Position numbers and translations under genes: made by a program. Below, one piece after another: positions 6,788 through 15,397 of a stretch of 28,183 bases of DNA (position 1 is the first letter of the stretch; the number at the start of each line of letters is the position of its first letter). The notes under the pieces were generated by a model. That model ran no database searches. It was given only the letters and a program-made list of their open reading frames with translations, and had not been told where the DNA came from. The DNA is from UBA1447 sp964627535 (lineage in GTDB: Bacteria > Bacillota > Clostridia > Oscillospirales > Acutalibacteraceae). The DNA is taken from contig CAZVJW010000050.1 of NCBI GenBank assembly GCA_964627535.1, positions 1-28,183 on the forward strand, in the 5' to 3' direction.

Positions 6788-7798
6788 ATGAAAAAAATTG
6801 TCGCGTCATTTTTAAGTATTATCATTGCGCTCTTTCCGAATCTTATTGCCGGCAGCAACTCCCGAAGATTCGCAATTCTTGATTACGGTGAGCTTTCAAA
6901 CGCGAACGCTTCCGTAAATACCCAAGCCGTTTACAGTTATATCTGCTCTGTTTACAAACATAAGATACTGACCGGGCAGATGGAATCCACATGGATAAGC
7001 GGTCCGGAATATGAAATGAATTATATTAAGGAAACCACAGGCAAACTCCCGGCAATCAGGGGATTTGATTTTATCAAAGACGATTTTGACGGTGTTGTTC
7101 AAAGGTCAAAAGACTGGTGGGCAAAAGGCGGAATTGTTACAATCTGCTGGCACTGCGGCAGCGATTTCAGCGCCGGATATGAGGAAAGCCTGCATACCGA
7201 CATTGCGGACTGGGATGCAGCCCTGACTGAAGGTACGCCGGAATATGCTGCGCTTATCACCGGCATGGACAAAGCAGCAGTTGCGCTGCAGGAACTTGAT
7301 GAAGCCGGCGTGCCCGTTTTATGGCGGCCGTTTCATGAAGCGGGCGGAGACTGGTTTTGGTGGAGCAGAGGCGGAGCCCGGAATTTAGTGAAGCTTTGGA
7401 GAATTATGTACACCAGGTACACCGATTACTGGAAGCTTGATAACCTTATATGGGTGTACGGATATCAGGCAGAGCCGAAAACACCGGAGCTTTGGTATCC
7501 GGGTGACGGCTATGTGGACATTGCCGGGGCGGACAGTTACTACGGCGGCACCCAGGCGCCGCTGTTTCAACGGATTAAGCTGTTTATCGGCAACAGAAAA
7601 CCGATTTGTTACCATGAAAACGGGACGATACCGGACATGAACAAGCTGGAGCGATGGGGTACCGACTGGAGCTACTTTATGACTTGGCACTCGGAGTTTT
7701 TAATGGAAGACAAATGGAATACTAAGGAAAATCTAATAAAGGCGTACAACAGCGATTATGCGATAACGCTGGATGAACTTCCGAAATTCATTGGTTAG
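6788..7798 (+). CDS. Secreted GH26 endo-beta-1,4-mannanase
   Basis: A 336-residue protein with a signal peptide (MKKIVASFLSIIIALFPNLIAG, probable cleavage near residues 21-24) followed by one GH26 catalytic TIM barrel. The catalytic acid/base is E184 in WRPFHEAGGDWFWW and the nucleophile is E277 in CYHENG. Also typical are GFDF near residue 93, WHCG near 121, and the aromatic WFWW after the acid/base. The family mainly hydrolyses beta-1,4-mannosyl linkages with retention. No binding module, cell-wall anchor or dockerin is present, so the enzyme is probably released. GGAAGGA precedes the ATG by about 10 bases. The B/A composite ends 46 bases upstream of the start. The next gene, a small membrane protein, probably shares the transcript. 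Confidence 0.92.
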   Translation: MKKIVASFLSIIIALFPNLIAGSNSRRFAILDYGELSNANASVNTQAVYSYICSVYKHKILTGQMESTWISGPEYEMNYIKETTGKLPAIRGFDFIKDDFDGVVQRSKDWWAKGGIVTICWHCGSDFSAGYEESLHTDIADWDAALTEGTPEYAALITGMDKAAVALQELDEAGVPVLWRPFHEAGGDWFWWSRGGARNLVKLWRIMYTRYTDYWKLDNLIWVYGYQAEPKTPELWYPGDGYVDIAGADSYYGGTQAPLFQRIKLFIGNRKPICYHENGTIPDMNKLERWGTDWSYFMTWHSEFLMEDKWNTKENLIKAYNSDYAITLDELPKFIG

Positions 7799-7883
7799 CA
7801 CCTGTTTTTACTGAGATTTTAGAAAGAAAAGGAATTATTTTGTGAAACCACAAACGGTTCGAAAAAAGGAAGGAAGTACTCAG

Positions 7884-8201
7884 ATGCAATCAAAACTCAA
7901 GAATTTCGACATGAAAAAAATAGGATGGCTGATACTCCATGGGGTAATCATTATCAATTTTGTTATTGAAATTATTTACGGGTTTTATCAAATTTTCTTT
8001 GTCCTGTTGCCGCCGGGCGGAAAGAAGGGCCCTCTTATGGGTGCGGCAAAAAATGTTTCCTTTGAACTTATGACCAAAAGGCGGTTTTTTGCCACGGAAA
8101 CATGGATAGCAATTTCAGGTTTAGCAATATATCTTGCTGTAATATACCGGGATAAATTCAGGGGGTTCTTTTCCGGGGAAGATACAGAATACGGATTTTA
8201 A
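7884..8201 (+). CDS. Small two-helix membrane protein of unknown function
   Basis: The 105-residue product (119 if the in-frame GTG at 7842 is used) has two hydrophobic helices: IGWLILHGVIIINFVIEIIYGFYQIFFVL, and TWIAISGLAIYLAVIYR. They are joined by a loop with PPGGKKGPLMGAAKNVSFELMTKRRFFATE. The loop composition looks functional rather than spurious. I prefer ATG 7884 because of the GGAAGGAAG 5-13 bases upstream, but GTG 7842 also has an AAAGGAA at proper distance. The gene follows the mannanase by 85 bases with no terminator between, so an operon is likely. I do not recognise a characterised family. Confidence 0.65.
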   Translation: MQSKLKNFDMKKIGWLILHGVIIINFVIEIIYGFYQIFFVLLPPGGKKGPLMGAAKNVSFELMTKRRFFATETWIAISGLAIYLAVIYRDKFRGFFSGEDTEYGF

Positions 8202-8219
8202 TAGGAACTGCCGGTTATA

Positions 8220-8349
8220 CTAATTCACGATTGAAAAACCTCTAAAAAATCAAGCAAAAGCTTTGTTTTATACTATTCTCCATTTTAATGCAGAATAGTA
8301 TTGTGCGGTTTTGTACGGATTTTTTAGTTAGGTTTTTATGAGTAATTAG
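8220..8349 (-). repeat. Family A element (copy A5), full length, reverse orientation
   Basis: This is the reverse complement of the 130-bp A element, with TA at 8218-8219 and 8350-8351 and palindrome C inside (about 8271-8301). In this orientation its terminator-like hairpin acts on the minus strand, downstream of the ABC transporter gene. Confidence 0.87.
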
Positions 8350-8370
8350 TATTAACAATTGAAAAATTTA

Positions 8371-8402
8371 AACCAAGCCCGTTCAGGTTATGAACGGGCT
8401 TG
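8371..8402 (-). terminator. Terminator of the ABC transporter gene
   Basis: CAAGCCCGTTCA (8374-8385) and TGAACGGGCTTG (8391-8402) form a perfect 12-bp stem with a 5-base loop. On the minus strand it is followed by GTTTAAATTTTTC, a U-rich tail. It lies 36 bases after the stop at 8438. On the plus strand the following bases are not a T run. Confidence 0.75.
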
Positions 8403-8437
8403 ATAATATCCGAAACAAAGGTTCTTGTTTATAGATG

Positions 8438-11400
8438 CTATTCGGTTCTCAATGCGATAACAGGGTCCTTCTTAGCCGCCATCCTTGATGGGATAAGCCC
8501 TGCGATCATTGTCAGAATGACACTGACAACAATTAGCAGTGCGCCTCCGACAGTCGGCAGCGCCGCCACGTCCGGGATATCTGTCAGTTTTTCTATTACC
8601 ATGTTCACCGGTATGTTCAGAAGGACAGTTGAAGCAATACCTAGTACGCCTGCGGCAAATCCGACGATCAGCGTTTCTGCATTGAACACCGTGGAAATAT
8701 CCCTCTTTGAAGCGCCGATTGAACGTAGAATTCCGATTTCCTTGGTACGTTCGAGAACGGAAATATAGGTGATGATTCCAATCATGATTGACGACACAAC
8801 AAGGGAAATCGATACAAAGGCTATGAGCACATAAGAAACAATATTGATAATTTTTGTTACCGAAGACATAATAAGCCCGATATAATCGGTATATTCAATA
8901 ACATTTTTATCATTGCCTTCCGCGGTCATTTTGGTGTTGTAGCCTTCAATAAACTTTCCGACATAATCCTTTGCCTCGAAGTTTTTGGGGTATATGTTTA
9001 TCATACTTGGGCTTTCTAGGTCAGCAACGCCGAGAAGCGATAGGTTTTCTTTCAATGATGATTCGGAAACTGTCGGAAGAACAGGTTCGGCCGGCTGTTC
9101 TGCGACTGCGGTTGTCGGCTCGCTTTCACCTGGTTTTTGAGTCTGATTTTCCTTTGCGGTCGTTGGTTCGGTGGTGCTTTGCTTGATGGTGGTTCCCTCG
9201 GTTAATCCGCCGGTTTCGATAATTGTTGACAGCATTTGAAGCTTTGTGCTCTTGTCCATAAGATTGATGTAGGAATATGCCTGTTGCCCCGAAATCGTTC
9301 CCATTCCTTCAATTTCCTGACCTGCAAGCATTTCGTCAAGATAAGCAATAAGCTGTTTCCGTTCGCTTATGGAACGCGTGCTCTTGAGAAAGAGCGTTGC
9401 GAAAGCATTCATCTTGTCTTTTTCCGCTCCTGTAAAGTTTTTCTCTATATATGCATATAACCCTTCCTCGGTCATAACAGCCGCGGCAGTAGTAGAAGTT
9501 TCGACATAGGAAGCTTTGACGGAAGTATTGCCTGAAAACTCGAGATTACCTGCGGACGGTGTAACAAATGTTTTGCCTGTTTCCGTTATGCTTGTTGCAG
9601 TCTCGGAGGAAGGGGCGGTTGTCTCCTCTTCTGTTTTTGTTTCGGCTGTTTCTTCTTTTACTTGTTTAAACGGCAGGCCTGTAAAAACATCAATGCCGGT
9701 ATTTTTCGTTTGCTGTTTTACAATATCGCGGTTGTTGGTTTCGTTTACAACATACTGTGTAAGGGTACTGAGGAAACCTATTGAACCCATTGTCGCAGTT
9801 GTGACGGATTGATCGTTTGGACGGACAATGCCGACCACTTTGATCTCCAAACCTTTTGAGACAAGCTCTTTCAGATAATTCTCGTCACCGCTTTTATCAA
9901 CCCAAACTCCGCTTACGGCATCATAATTGTAATAATCGGGCTGAAGAACAAGTTTAAAGTTCATGTTGAGGATTTCATCATAGGTCAATTCCACATTATT
10001 TGCTTTATAGGTTACTCCGTTTTGCATCGCTGCAGCCATGTCGGAAGCATCTGTGACTCCGAGTGCCTGCAGAGTGAGTTCGGTAATTTCGTTGTTTTGA
10101 TCAACAATCAGAACAACCTCATTATAAGTCTGGGGCCATCCCCCGGCCAGGACATCATACTGGGAGTCGAGCAGTTGCTGATTATCTAATAGTTTCTTCC
10201 ACATATCATAGGATGCTGTCATGGAAGATGAAATAAACGGTGAACTCGTCGAACCGGTGAACATTTCAATTACCGGGTTTGGGTTTACCTGACGAAGTCC
10301 TTCGGATGTGTCGGAGGCGTAGATATTTAACGGTACATCATAACTGTATTCGACTGCATTAATATAGTCGTCCAGTTCGGTGCTTCCGTTTTCAAGATAT
10401 GTTTTAAAATCTTTAAGGTTGTTGTTCCAAGCCTCTTCGGCAATTGAGTTCATCATATCCGCCATTGCGGGGTTCGAATAGACTTTTTCTTCAGCACGGT
10501 CGGGTTTCTTTTCGGTGGGATCTATCGGCGTCATGGACATTAGCGCACTTAAGTCCATAGTGCTGCTTTCAATTGAAATCGGATAGGACGACAGCGTATC
10601 TTCCTGAACAGAGTTGATATAGGCTTGAAATCCGTTTGACAGCGAAAGAATCAGCGCAATTCCGATTATACCGATAGATCCGGCAAAGGATGTTAGAAAG
10701 GTTCTCCCCTTTTTAGTAAGCAGATTGTTCAGTGAAAGTGACAGCGCCGTTAAAAACGACATGGATGTTTTTGCTTTTTTACCGGCGTGCTTGTCCGGTT
10801 TTTTATCTTTATCTGTATTCGGGGTGTCGGCAGCAACATCTTCAAAAGTATAAGGGTTGCTGTCATCTGTTATCCTTCCGTCTTTTAAACGAATAATCCG
10901 GTTGGCGTATTGTTCGGCAATTTCCGGATTGTGTGTTACCATGATAATGAGTTTATCTTTTGAAATCTCTTTCAGTAAATCAATAACCTGTGTGGATGTT
11001 TCGGAATCCAAAGCACCTGTCGGCTCATCGGCAAGCAAAATATCAGGGTTGTTGACAAGCGCGCGGGCGATAGCCACTCTCTGCATCTGACCGCCGGACA
11101 TTTGGTTCGGTTTTTTATGCAGCTGGTCGTCCAGACCGACTTTGCATAGTACTTCCTTCGCACGCTGTTTTCTTTCCGCTTTCGGAACGCCTGAAAGTGT
11201 CAGTGCCAGTTCCACATTTGACAGAACAGTTTGATGGGGAATCAAATTATAGCTTTGAAACACAAATCCGATTGAATGGTTGCGGTAAGTATCCCAATCC
11301 GAGTCTTTGTATTCTTTTGTTGATCTTCCGTTAATAATCAAATCTCCGCTGGTATAACGGTCAAGCCCGCCGACAATATTCAACAGGGTGGTTTTACCGG

Positions 11401-11524
11401 AACCGGATTGACCGAGAATCGCCACAAATTCGTTTTCACGGAAATTGACGGACAACCCGCTTAAAGCCTCCTGGGTAAGAAGGCCTGTTGTATAGGTTTT
11501 TGTAATGTTTTTCAATTGCAGCAT
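8438..11524 (-). CDS. MacB-like ABC transporter, fused ATPase and FtsX permease
   Basis: The 1028-residue protein begins with a complete ATPase: Walker A GQSGSGKTT (38-46), signature MSGGQ (142-146), and Walker B ILLADEP with D166 and E167. A linker and first transmembrane helix follow (about 275-300, SFAGSIGIIGIALILSLSNGF). Then comes a very large extracellular region of about 590 residues. It ends with three FtsX-type helices after about residue 895, including the motif LERTKEIGILRSIGASKRDI. This is the mechanotransmission type of ABC protein (MacB/LolCDE/antibiotic-sensing), usually two separate genes in Firmicutes but one chain here. The external domain has two Thr/Glu/Pro-rich stretches, around residues 625-650 and 770-800. 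GAGG precedes the ATG. The divergent two-component system probably controls it. Confidence 0.9.
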   Translation of the reverse strand: MLQLKNITKTYTTGLLTQEALSGLSVNFRENEFVAILGQSGSGKTTLLNIVGGLDRYTSGDLIINGRSTKEYKDSDWDTYRNHSIGFVFQSYNLIPHQTVLSNVELALTLSGVPKAERKQRAKEVLCKVGLDDQLHKKPNQMSGGQMQRVAIARALVNNPDILLADEPTGALDSETSTQVIDLLKEISKDKLIIMVTHNPEIAEQYANRIIRLKDGRITDDSNPYTFEDVAADTPNTDKDKKPDKHAGKKAKTSMSFLTALSLSLNNLLTKKGRTFLTSFAGSIGIIGIALILSLSNGFQAYINSVQEDTLSSYPISIESSTMDLSALMSMTPIDPTEKKPDRAEEKVYSNPAMADMMNSIAEEAWNNNLKDFKTYLENGSTELDDYINAVEYSYDVPLNIYASDTSEGLRQVNPNPVIEMFTGSTSSPFISSSMTASYDMWKKLLDNQQLLDSQYDVLAGGWPQTYNEVVLIVDQNNEITELTLQALGVTDASDMAAAMQNGVTYKANNVELTYDEILNMNFKLVLQPDYYNYDAVSGVWVDKSGDENYLKELVSKGLEIKVVGIVRPNDQSVTTATMGSIGFLSTLTQYVVNETNNRDIVKQQTKNTGIDVFTGLPFKQVKEETAETKTEEETTAPSSETATSITETGKTFVTPSAGNLEFSGNTSVKASYVETSTTAAAVMTEEGLYAYIEKNFTGAEKDKMNAFATLFLKSTRSISERKQLIAYLDEMLAGQEIEGMGTISGQQAYSYINLMDKSTKLQMLSTIIETGGLTEGTTIKQSTTEPTTAKENQTQKPGESEPTTAVAEQPAEPVLPTVSESSLKENLSLLGVADLESPSMINIYPKNFEAKDYVGKFIEGYNTKMTAEGNDKNVIEYTDYIGLIMSSVTKIINIVSYVLIAFVSISLVVSSIMIGIITYISVLERTKEIGILRSIGASKRDISTVFNAETLIVGFAAGVLGIASTVLLNIPVNMVIEKLTDIPDVAALPTVGGALLIVVSVILTMIAGLIPSRMAAKKDPVIALRTE

Positions 11525-11566
11525 TTTTTTGCCTCGTTATCTTTAGATTTTTTCCCAACAATATCT

Positions 11567-11594
11567 ATTATACGGGCAAAACAACAATTGAACA
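11567..11594 (-). promoter_or_regulatory. Probable promoter of the ABC transporter gene
   Basis: On the minus strand TATAAT (11572-11567) is preceded at 16 bases by TGTTCA (11594-11589), a poor -35. TGAACAT occurs twice as a direct repeat (11589-11595 and 11617-11623), 28 bases apart. These are candidate activator sites for the neighbouring response regulator, but that is only a suggestion. Confidence 0.4.
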
Positions 11595-11667
11595 TAAACT
11601 TAAGCAATTGATATTTTGAACATTTTGTAAACAAACGCTTCATATTATTCGCTGTTCACCTGCAATT

Positions 11668-11685
11668 TATAATTTGTGGTATAAT
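11668..11685 (+). promoter_or_regulatory. -10 region of the two-component operon
   Basis: Two TATAAT hexamers (11668-11673 and 11680-11685) lie 31-48 bases upstream of the GTG start. TTCACC at 11655-11660 is a weak -35 for the second with a 19-base spacer. The exact start of transcription is uncertain. Confidence 0.45.
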
Positions 11686-11715
11686 AATATGTATTTAATA
11701 CAGGGAGGGGTTAAC

Positions 11716-12390
11716 GTGTTCCGGATATTAATTGTTGAGGACGACATGCACACGCAGCGTCTTATGCAGGCTGTTATAAAGAATGCGGGTTATATTGTCC
11801 ATACTGCCTCAAACGGAAAAGAAGCTTTGGAAGTAATCGACAAGCAGCACATTGATTTGGTTTTACTTGACATTATGATGCCGGTAATGAACGGATACGA
11901 CTTTTGCGATAGTATAAGAGAAGCGGGAAGTACGCTTCCTATTTTGATGATTACCGCAAAACAGCTTCCCGAAGATAAGCGCAAAGGCTTTCTTGCAGGT
12001 ACGGATGATTATATGACAAAGCCTGTTAACGAGGAGGAAATGCTGCTTCGAATAAAAGCGCTTCTGCGCAGGGCGCAGATTGTCAACGAAAGAAAACTGA
12101 CTGTTCAAGACATAACATTGGATTATGATTCCTTAACCGTTACCAAAGGCGAGGAAAAGCAGCAACTGCCGCAAAAAGAATTTTATCTTCTGTATAAATT
12201 GCTGTCTTATCCGGATAAAATTTTTACGAGGATTCAGCTAATGGATGAAATTTGGGGTATGGAAAGCGAAACCGTGGATACAACAGTAAATGTGCATATT
12301 AACCGGCTGCGTAAACGTTTTGAAAATTATCCTGAATTTGAACTGGTTGCGATACGCGGGCTTGGATATAAGGCGGTGAAAAAGGTATGA
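11716..12390 (+). CDS. OmpR/PhoB-family response regulator
   Basis: The product is 224 residues from GTG 11716, chosen because GGGAGGGG lies 5 bases upstream and the receiver domain starts at MFRILIVEDD. An upstream in-frame ATG at 11674 overlaps the promoter. The receiver has the acidic pair D9/D10, the phospho-acceptor D52 in VLLDIMMP, and the conserved lysine in MTKPV. The C-terminal winged helix follows, with the hallmark DTTVNVHINRLRKRF and the final IRGLGYK. The stop overlaps the kinase start by ATGA, so the two are translationally coupled. By analogy with BceRS-type loci it probably regulates the divergent ABC transporter in response to an envelope signal. This is inferred from position. 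Confidence 0.92.
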   Translation: MFRILIVEDDMHTQRLMQAVIKNAGYIVHTASNGKEALEVIDKQHIDLVLLDIMMPVMNGYDFCDSIREAGSTLPILMITAKQLPEDKRKGFLAGTDDYMTKPVNEEEMLLRIKALLRRAQIVNERKLTVQDITLDYDSLTVTKGEEKQQLPQKEFYLLYKLLSYPDKIFTRIQLMDEIWGMESETVDTTVNVHINRLRKRFENYPEFELVAIRGLGYKAVKKV

Positions 12391-13442
12391 TATTCAAAAG
12401 AATAATTCCAAGCGGCCTTACGTTTTTTTTCTCGCTGTTTATTTTCATTATTCTTTTGTCAACAACTGTTTTTATGGCGTTTGTTTCTTTTGTGTTGTTA
12501 AAAAAAGGGATAATGCCGTTTACAAGAGAGTCAAGTTTGTTTATGATTACGATCACAATTATTATTGTCAGCACGGTAGTCGGGACTGTGTTTAGTTTAA
12601 TTATCGGCAGGTTTCCTCTAAGACCGATAAAAGAAATCGTTAATGCTACCAACCAGTTGGCAGAAGGCGATTTTTCCGCACGGCTTAATCTGCCGGGTCC
12701 TGATGAATTTAAGGAGATTAATAAGAGTTTTAATCGAATGGCTGAAGAACTCGGAAGCATAGAAATACTCCGCAGTGATTTTGTAAACAACTTTTCTCAT
12801 GAATTTAAAACACCGATAGTGTCCTTGCGCGGCTTCGCAAAATTACTGAAAAGTAAAGATCTTACGGAGGAAGAACGGGATGAATATTTGGATATAATAA
12901 TCAGCGAATCAGAAAGGCTTTCCCGCTTATCAACCAATGTTTTAAATTTGTCAAAAATCGAGAATCAAACGATCATCACCGAGAAGAGCACATTTAATAT
13001 TTCCGAGCAAATCCGTCGGGACATTCTTATTTTTGAACCCCGATGGATAGGTAAAAATATAAACCTCACTGTGGATATGGAAGAACTGTCTTACAGAGGG
13101 AATGAAGAGTTGCTGAGCGAAGTCTGGCTGAATCTCATTGACAACGCAATTAAGTTCACTCCGGACGGAGGAAATATACAGATTAAGCTTTTGTATGTTG
13201 ACGATGCGTTGTTTTTTAAGATAAAAGACAGCGGTAAAGGTATTGCCGCAGAAACCGCGGAACATATATTTGATAAATTTTATCAAGGCGATACCTCTCA
13301 TGCTTCCGAGGGAAACGGACTCGGGCTTGCGTTGGCAATTAAGATTGTTGAACTGCACGGCGGAAACATCACATTGAAAAGTAAAGAGAATAACGGGTGT
13401 GAATTCACAGTGTGCTTACCGTGCCAAAATAAAAGTTCATAA
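12387..13442 (+). CDS. Membrane sensor histidine kinase with HAMP domain
   Basis: The 351-residue kinase has two transmembrane helices (about 11-37 and 52-74) separated by an outside loop of only about 15 residues, so it lacks a large external sensor. A HAMP linker (about 75-125) follows. The HisKA box has H138 in NNFSHEFKTP. The ATPase domain shows the N box NLIDNAIKF, the G1 box DSGKGI, and the G2 box GNGLGLALAIKIVELHGG. The short loop is typical of intramembrane-sensing kinases that work with ABC transporters of antibiotic resistance modules, matching the divergent MacB-like gene. It overlaps the regulator gene by four bases (ATGA). A strong hairpin terminator lies downstream. Confidence 0.92.
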   Translation: MIFKRIIPSGLTFFFSLFIFIILLSTTVFMAFVSFVLLKKGIMPFTRESSLFMITITIIIVSTVVGTVFSLIIGRFPLRPIKEIVNATNQLAEGDFSARLNLPGPDEFKEINKSFNRMAEELGSIEILRSDFVNNFSHEFKTPIVSLRGFAKLLKSKDLTEEERDEYLDIIISESERLSRLSTNVLNLSKIENQTIITEKSTFNISEQIRRDILIFEPRWIGKNINLTVDMEELSYRGNEELLSEVWLNLIDNAIKFTPDGGNIQIKLLYVDDALFFKIKDSGKGIAAETAEHIFDKFYQGDTSHASEGNGLGLALAIKIVELHGGNITLKSKENNGCEFTVCLPCQNKSS

Positions 13443-13549
13443 CAAATGCCAAGCAAATTAACCTGCATTGACAGATATTTATAGTGTTTTGAAGTTCAGC
13501 CGGTATGGTTGCTGTTTTCGCTGATTATTGAATATGAATTACAAGTCAG

Positions 13550-13583
13550 AAAAAGACACCGGCTGCATGCCGATGTCTTTTAT
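13550..13583. terminator. Bidirectional terminator between kinase and oxidoreductase genes
   Basis: AAAAGACA, one mismatch and CGGC (13551-13563) pair with GCCG and TGTCTTTT (13569-13581) around the loop TGCAT. It has A-rich and T-rich flanks on both strands and lies between two converging genes. Confidence 0.85.
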
Positions 13584-13598
13584 AGTTTTCAATTATAA

Positions 13599-14645
13599 TC
13601 AGTCGAAACAGACCGTTTTGCCTGTGCGGGCAGACTCATATATCGCGTTGGCTATGCGTACGGATTTAATCGCGTCCGAAGGAACAATCAACGGTTCGCG
13701 GTCAAAAAGAACCGCATCGATAATATCGTTTACCTGCGTCGCATGGCCAACGACAAGAGTCGGGTCAAGAGCGGTCGCGTTGCCGTTCCCGGTACCGTAA
13801 AGGTCAATCATGGCTTTGCCTTCATCATCGTCCTCGTCTTCAATCCGCCAGGTAATAAGCCTGTCGCCGTCAACTTCAATCGACCCTTTTGTGCCGTATA
13901 CCTGAACATCGGTGCCGAGGCCGGGATAAACGCAGGTTGAACTGACAAAGGTTGCGGATGCACCACTTTTAAACTTAATGAGGGATGCAGTCATATCCTC
14001 GGTTTCAATTTCGTGGTTGAAAATACCCATATTTGAGGTAACGCTTTCAACATCACCCATCAGCCACTGCATCAGGTCGACGGTGTGGATTGCCTGGTTC
14101 ATCAGCGAACCGCCGCCGTCCATATCCCATGTTCCGCGCCAGCCGCCGTTATCATAATACTCCTGTGAGCGGTGCCATTTAACCGAGAATGTTCCGAGAA
14201 AAATTCTGCCGAGTCGGCCGCTTTCGATTGCTTCTTTCATCGGTTTCATACAGGCGTTGAAACGGTTCTGATGAATGACGCCTGCTTTGAGACCTGTTTT
14301 AACTCTTGCATCTTCGATTTTTTGAGCCGCTGCGACCGTGATATCGACAGGTTTTTCAACTAGCACATTTTTGCCGGCTTGCAGCGCCCGGACCGCAAAT
14401 TCTGCATGCATACCGCTTGGCAGACAGATGCTGACGACTTCAATATCCGGGTTCTTGAGCATTTCATCAAAATCGGTGTAAGTCAGGATATCTCCGTATT
14501 CGGCTTTTGCTCGCTCCAGTTTTTCGGGGATGAGATCACAAACCGCTACCAGCTTACCGTTTTTCGAATTGAGAGCTGCTTTCGCATGGTTGCGCCCGAC
14601 TCCGAGCCCGGTGACGGCATATCCTATTTTTCTTGTTTCAGCCAT
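13599..14645 (-). CDS. Gfo/Idh/MocA-family NAD(P)-dependent oxidoreductase
   Basis: The product is 348 residues from ATG 14645, supported by AAGGAG about 9 bases upstream. The promoter overlaps the longer frame that starts at 14696. The N-terminal Rossmann fold has GLGVGRNH (13-20) and D37 in VAVCDLIP, suggesting NAD preference. The family lysine lies in VEKPVD (K98). The C-terminal half shows a plausible catalytic segment NQAIHTVDLMQWLMGD and a long beta-sheet region. Relatives oxidise or epimerise sugars, inositols or sugar acids, so a role in carbohydrate catabolism fits the neighbourhood. The exact substrate cannot be told. It is transcribed from its own promoter rather than from the upstream nitroreductase. 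Confidence 0.9.
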   Translation of the reverse strand: MAETRKIGYAVTGLGVGRNHAKAALNSKNGKLVAVCDLIPEKLERAKAEYGDILTYTDFDEMLKNPDIEVVSICLPSGMHAEFAVRALQAGKNVLVEKPVDITVAAAQKIEDARVKTGLKAGVIHQNRFNACMKPMKEAIESGRLGRIFLGTFSVKWHRSQEYYDNGGWRGTWDMDGGGSLMNQAIHTVDLMQWLMGDVESVTSNMGIFNHEIETEDMTASLIKFKSGASATFVSSTCVYPGLGTDVQVYGTKGSIEVDGDRLITWRIEDEDDDEGKAMIDLYGTGNGNATALDPTLVVGHATQVNDIIDAVLFDREPLIVPSDAIKSVRIANAIYESARTGKTVCFD

Positions 14646-14700
14646 AATATTCTTCTCCTTTTTTAATGATGCGATATAGTGCAGAAATGATATCAAATGG

Positions 14701-14729
14701 ATTATACCAAACCGTTATCGGAATATCAA
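14701..14729 (-). promoter_or_regulatory. Sigma-A promoter of the oxidoreductase gene
   Basis: On the minus strand TTGATA (14729-14724), a 17-base spacer and TATAAT (14706-14701) form a near-consensus promoter. The predicted start is about 50 bases before the ATG at 14645. Confidence 0.8.
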
Positions 14730-14786
14730 TGCAATTTTACAATTTTATTTTTCTTAAAAAGCAGGGCAGGTGAGATATTTGATAAT

Positions 14787-15371
14787 TCATCCCTGTTCTA
14801 TTTCCGGCAGTAATATTTCGGTAAGAGGCAGTTTGGGGACATAATGCGTATTATCCGCATCCCTGTAATATTTTGTTTCGCCGTTTTTCGCCTCGGTCAG
14901 TACGATTTTTTCGTTGGGAGCGCCAAGAGCAATGATCAGCCTCGGAACAATATTAGCTGGCAGGGCGAATATTTCGGTGATTTCGGGTTTATTTATGCTG
15001 CCTATCATGCAGGCACCGATACCTTTTTCCATTGCGCCAAGCACAATCGTCTGGGCGTATATGCCAATATCGGTGTCGGGTGAATTGGGTGAAAGGTTTG
15101 TATCATAGCACATTAGAATATAAGCTGTCGGTTCGTTGCCGGGGTAAGGCGGCTTGTTTTCTTTAATCATTGCTGCCCAGCCGAGAAAGGGGAAAATACG
15201 CGCGCAGTCCTGCTTTTTGTAAGCGTATGCAAACCGGATAGGCTGCCTGTTAACCGATGAGGGCGCAAACCGGCATAGATTGATAAGCTCTGTCAGGTCG
15301 TTTGCGGTGTAAGTTACAGTTGAGTCGAAATTCCGGTAGCTCCGTGTTTTCATCAATAAATCCAAAAGCAT
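14787..15371 (-). CDS. Nitroreductase-family flavoprotein
   Basis: The 194-residue cytoplasmic protein shows the FMN-binding start of the family, RSYRNFD and LCRFAPSSVNRQPIRF (residues about 11-47). It also has the later AQTIVLGAMEKGIGACMIGSI segment and the C-terminal IALGAPNEK. Family members reduce nitro compounds, quinones or enones with NAD(P)H. The charged KNGETKYYRDADNTHYVPK tail is common in clostridial versions. GGAGG lies about 10 bases before the ATG. It starts 26 bases after the stop of the secreted hydrolase gene, so the two are probably co-transcribed, although no obvious functional link is known. Confidence 0.88.
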   Translation of the reverse strand: MLLDLLMKTRSYRNFDSTVTYTANDLTELINLCRFAPSSVNRQPIRFAYAYKKQDCARIFPFLGWAAMIKENKPPYPGNEPTAYILMCYDTNLSPNSPDTDIGIYAQTIVLGAMEKGIGACMIGSINKPEITEIFALPANIVPRLIIALGAPNEKIVLTEAKNGETKYYRDADNTHYVPKLPLTEILLPEIEQG

Positions 15372-15397
15372 TTCTATTATCCTCCGTTTTCATTTTT

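Noticed and set aside
12299..12790. Minus-strand frame of 163 codons over the kinase start
   Set aside because: It overlaps the coupled regulator and kinase genes, which have clear domains. It has no ribosome binding site or family match.
14730..14786. Possible terminator between the nitroreductase and oxidoreductase genes
   Set aside because: Only a 5-bp CAGGG/CCCTG stem with a large loop precedes the T run, which is too weak to list.
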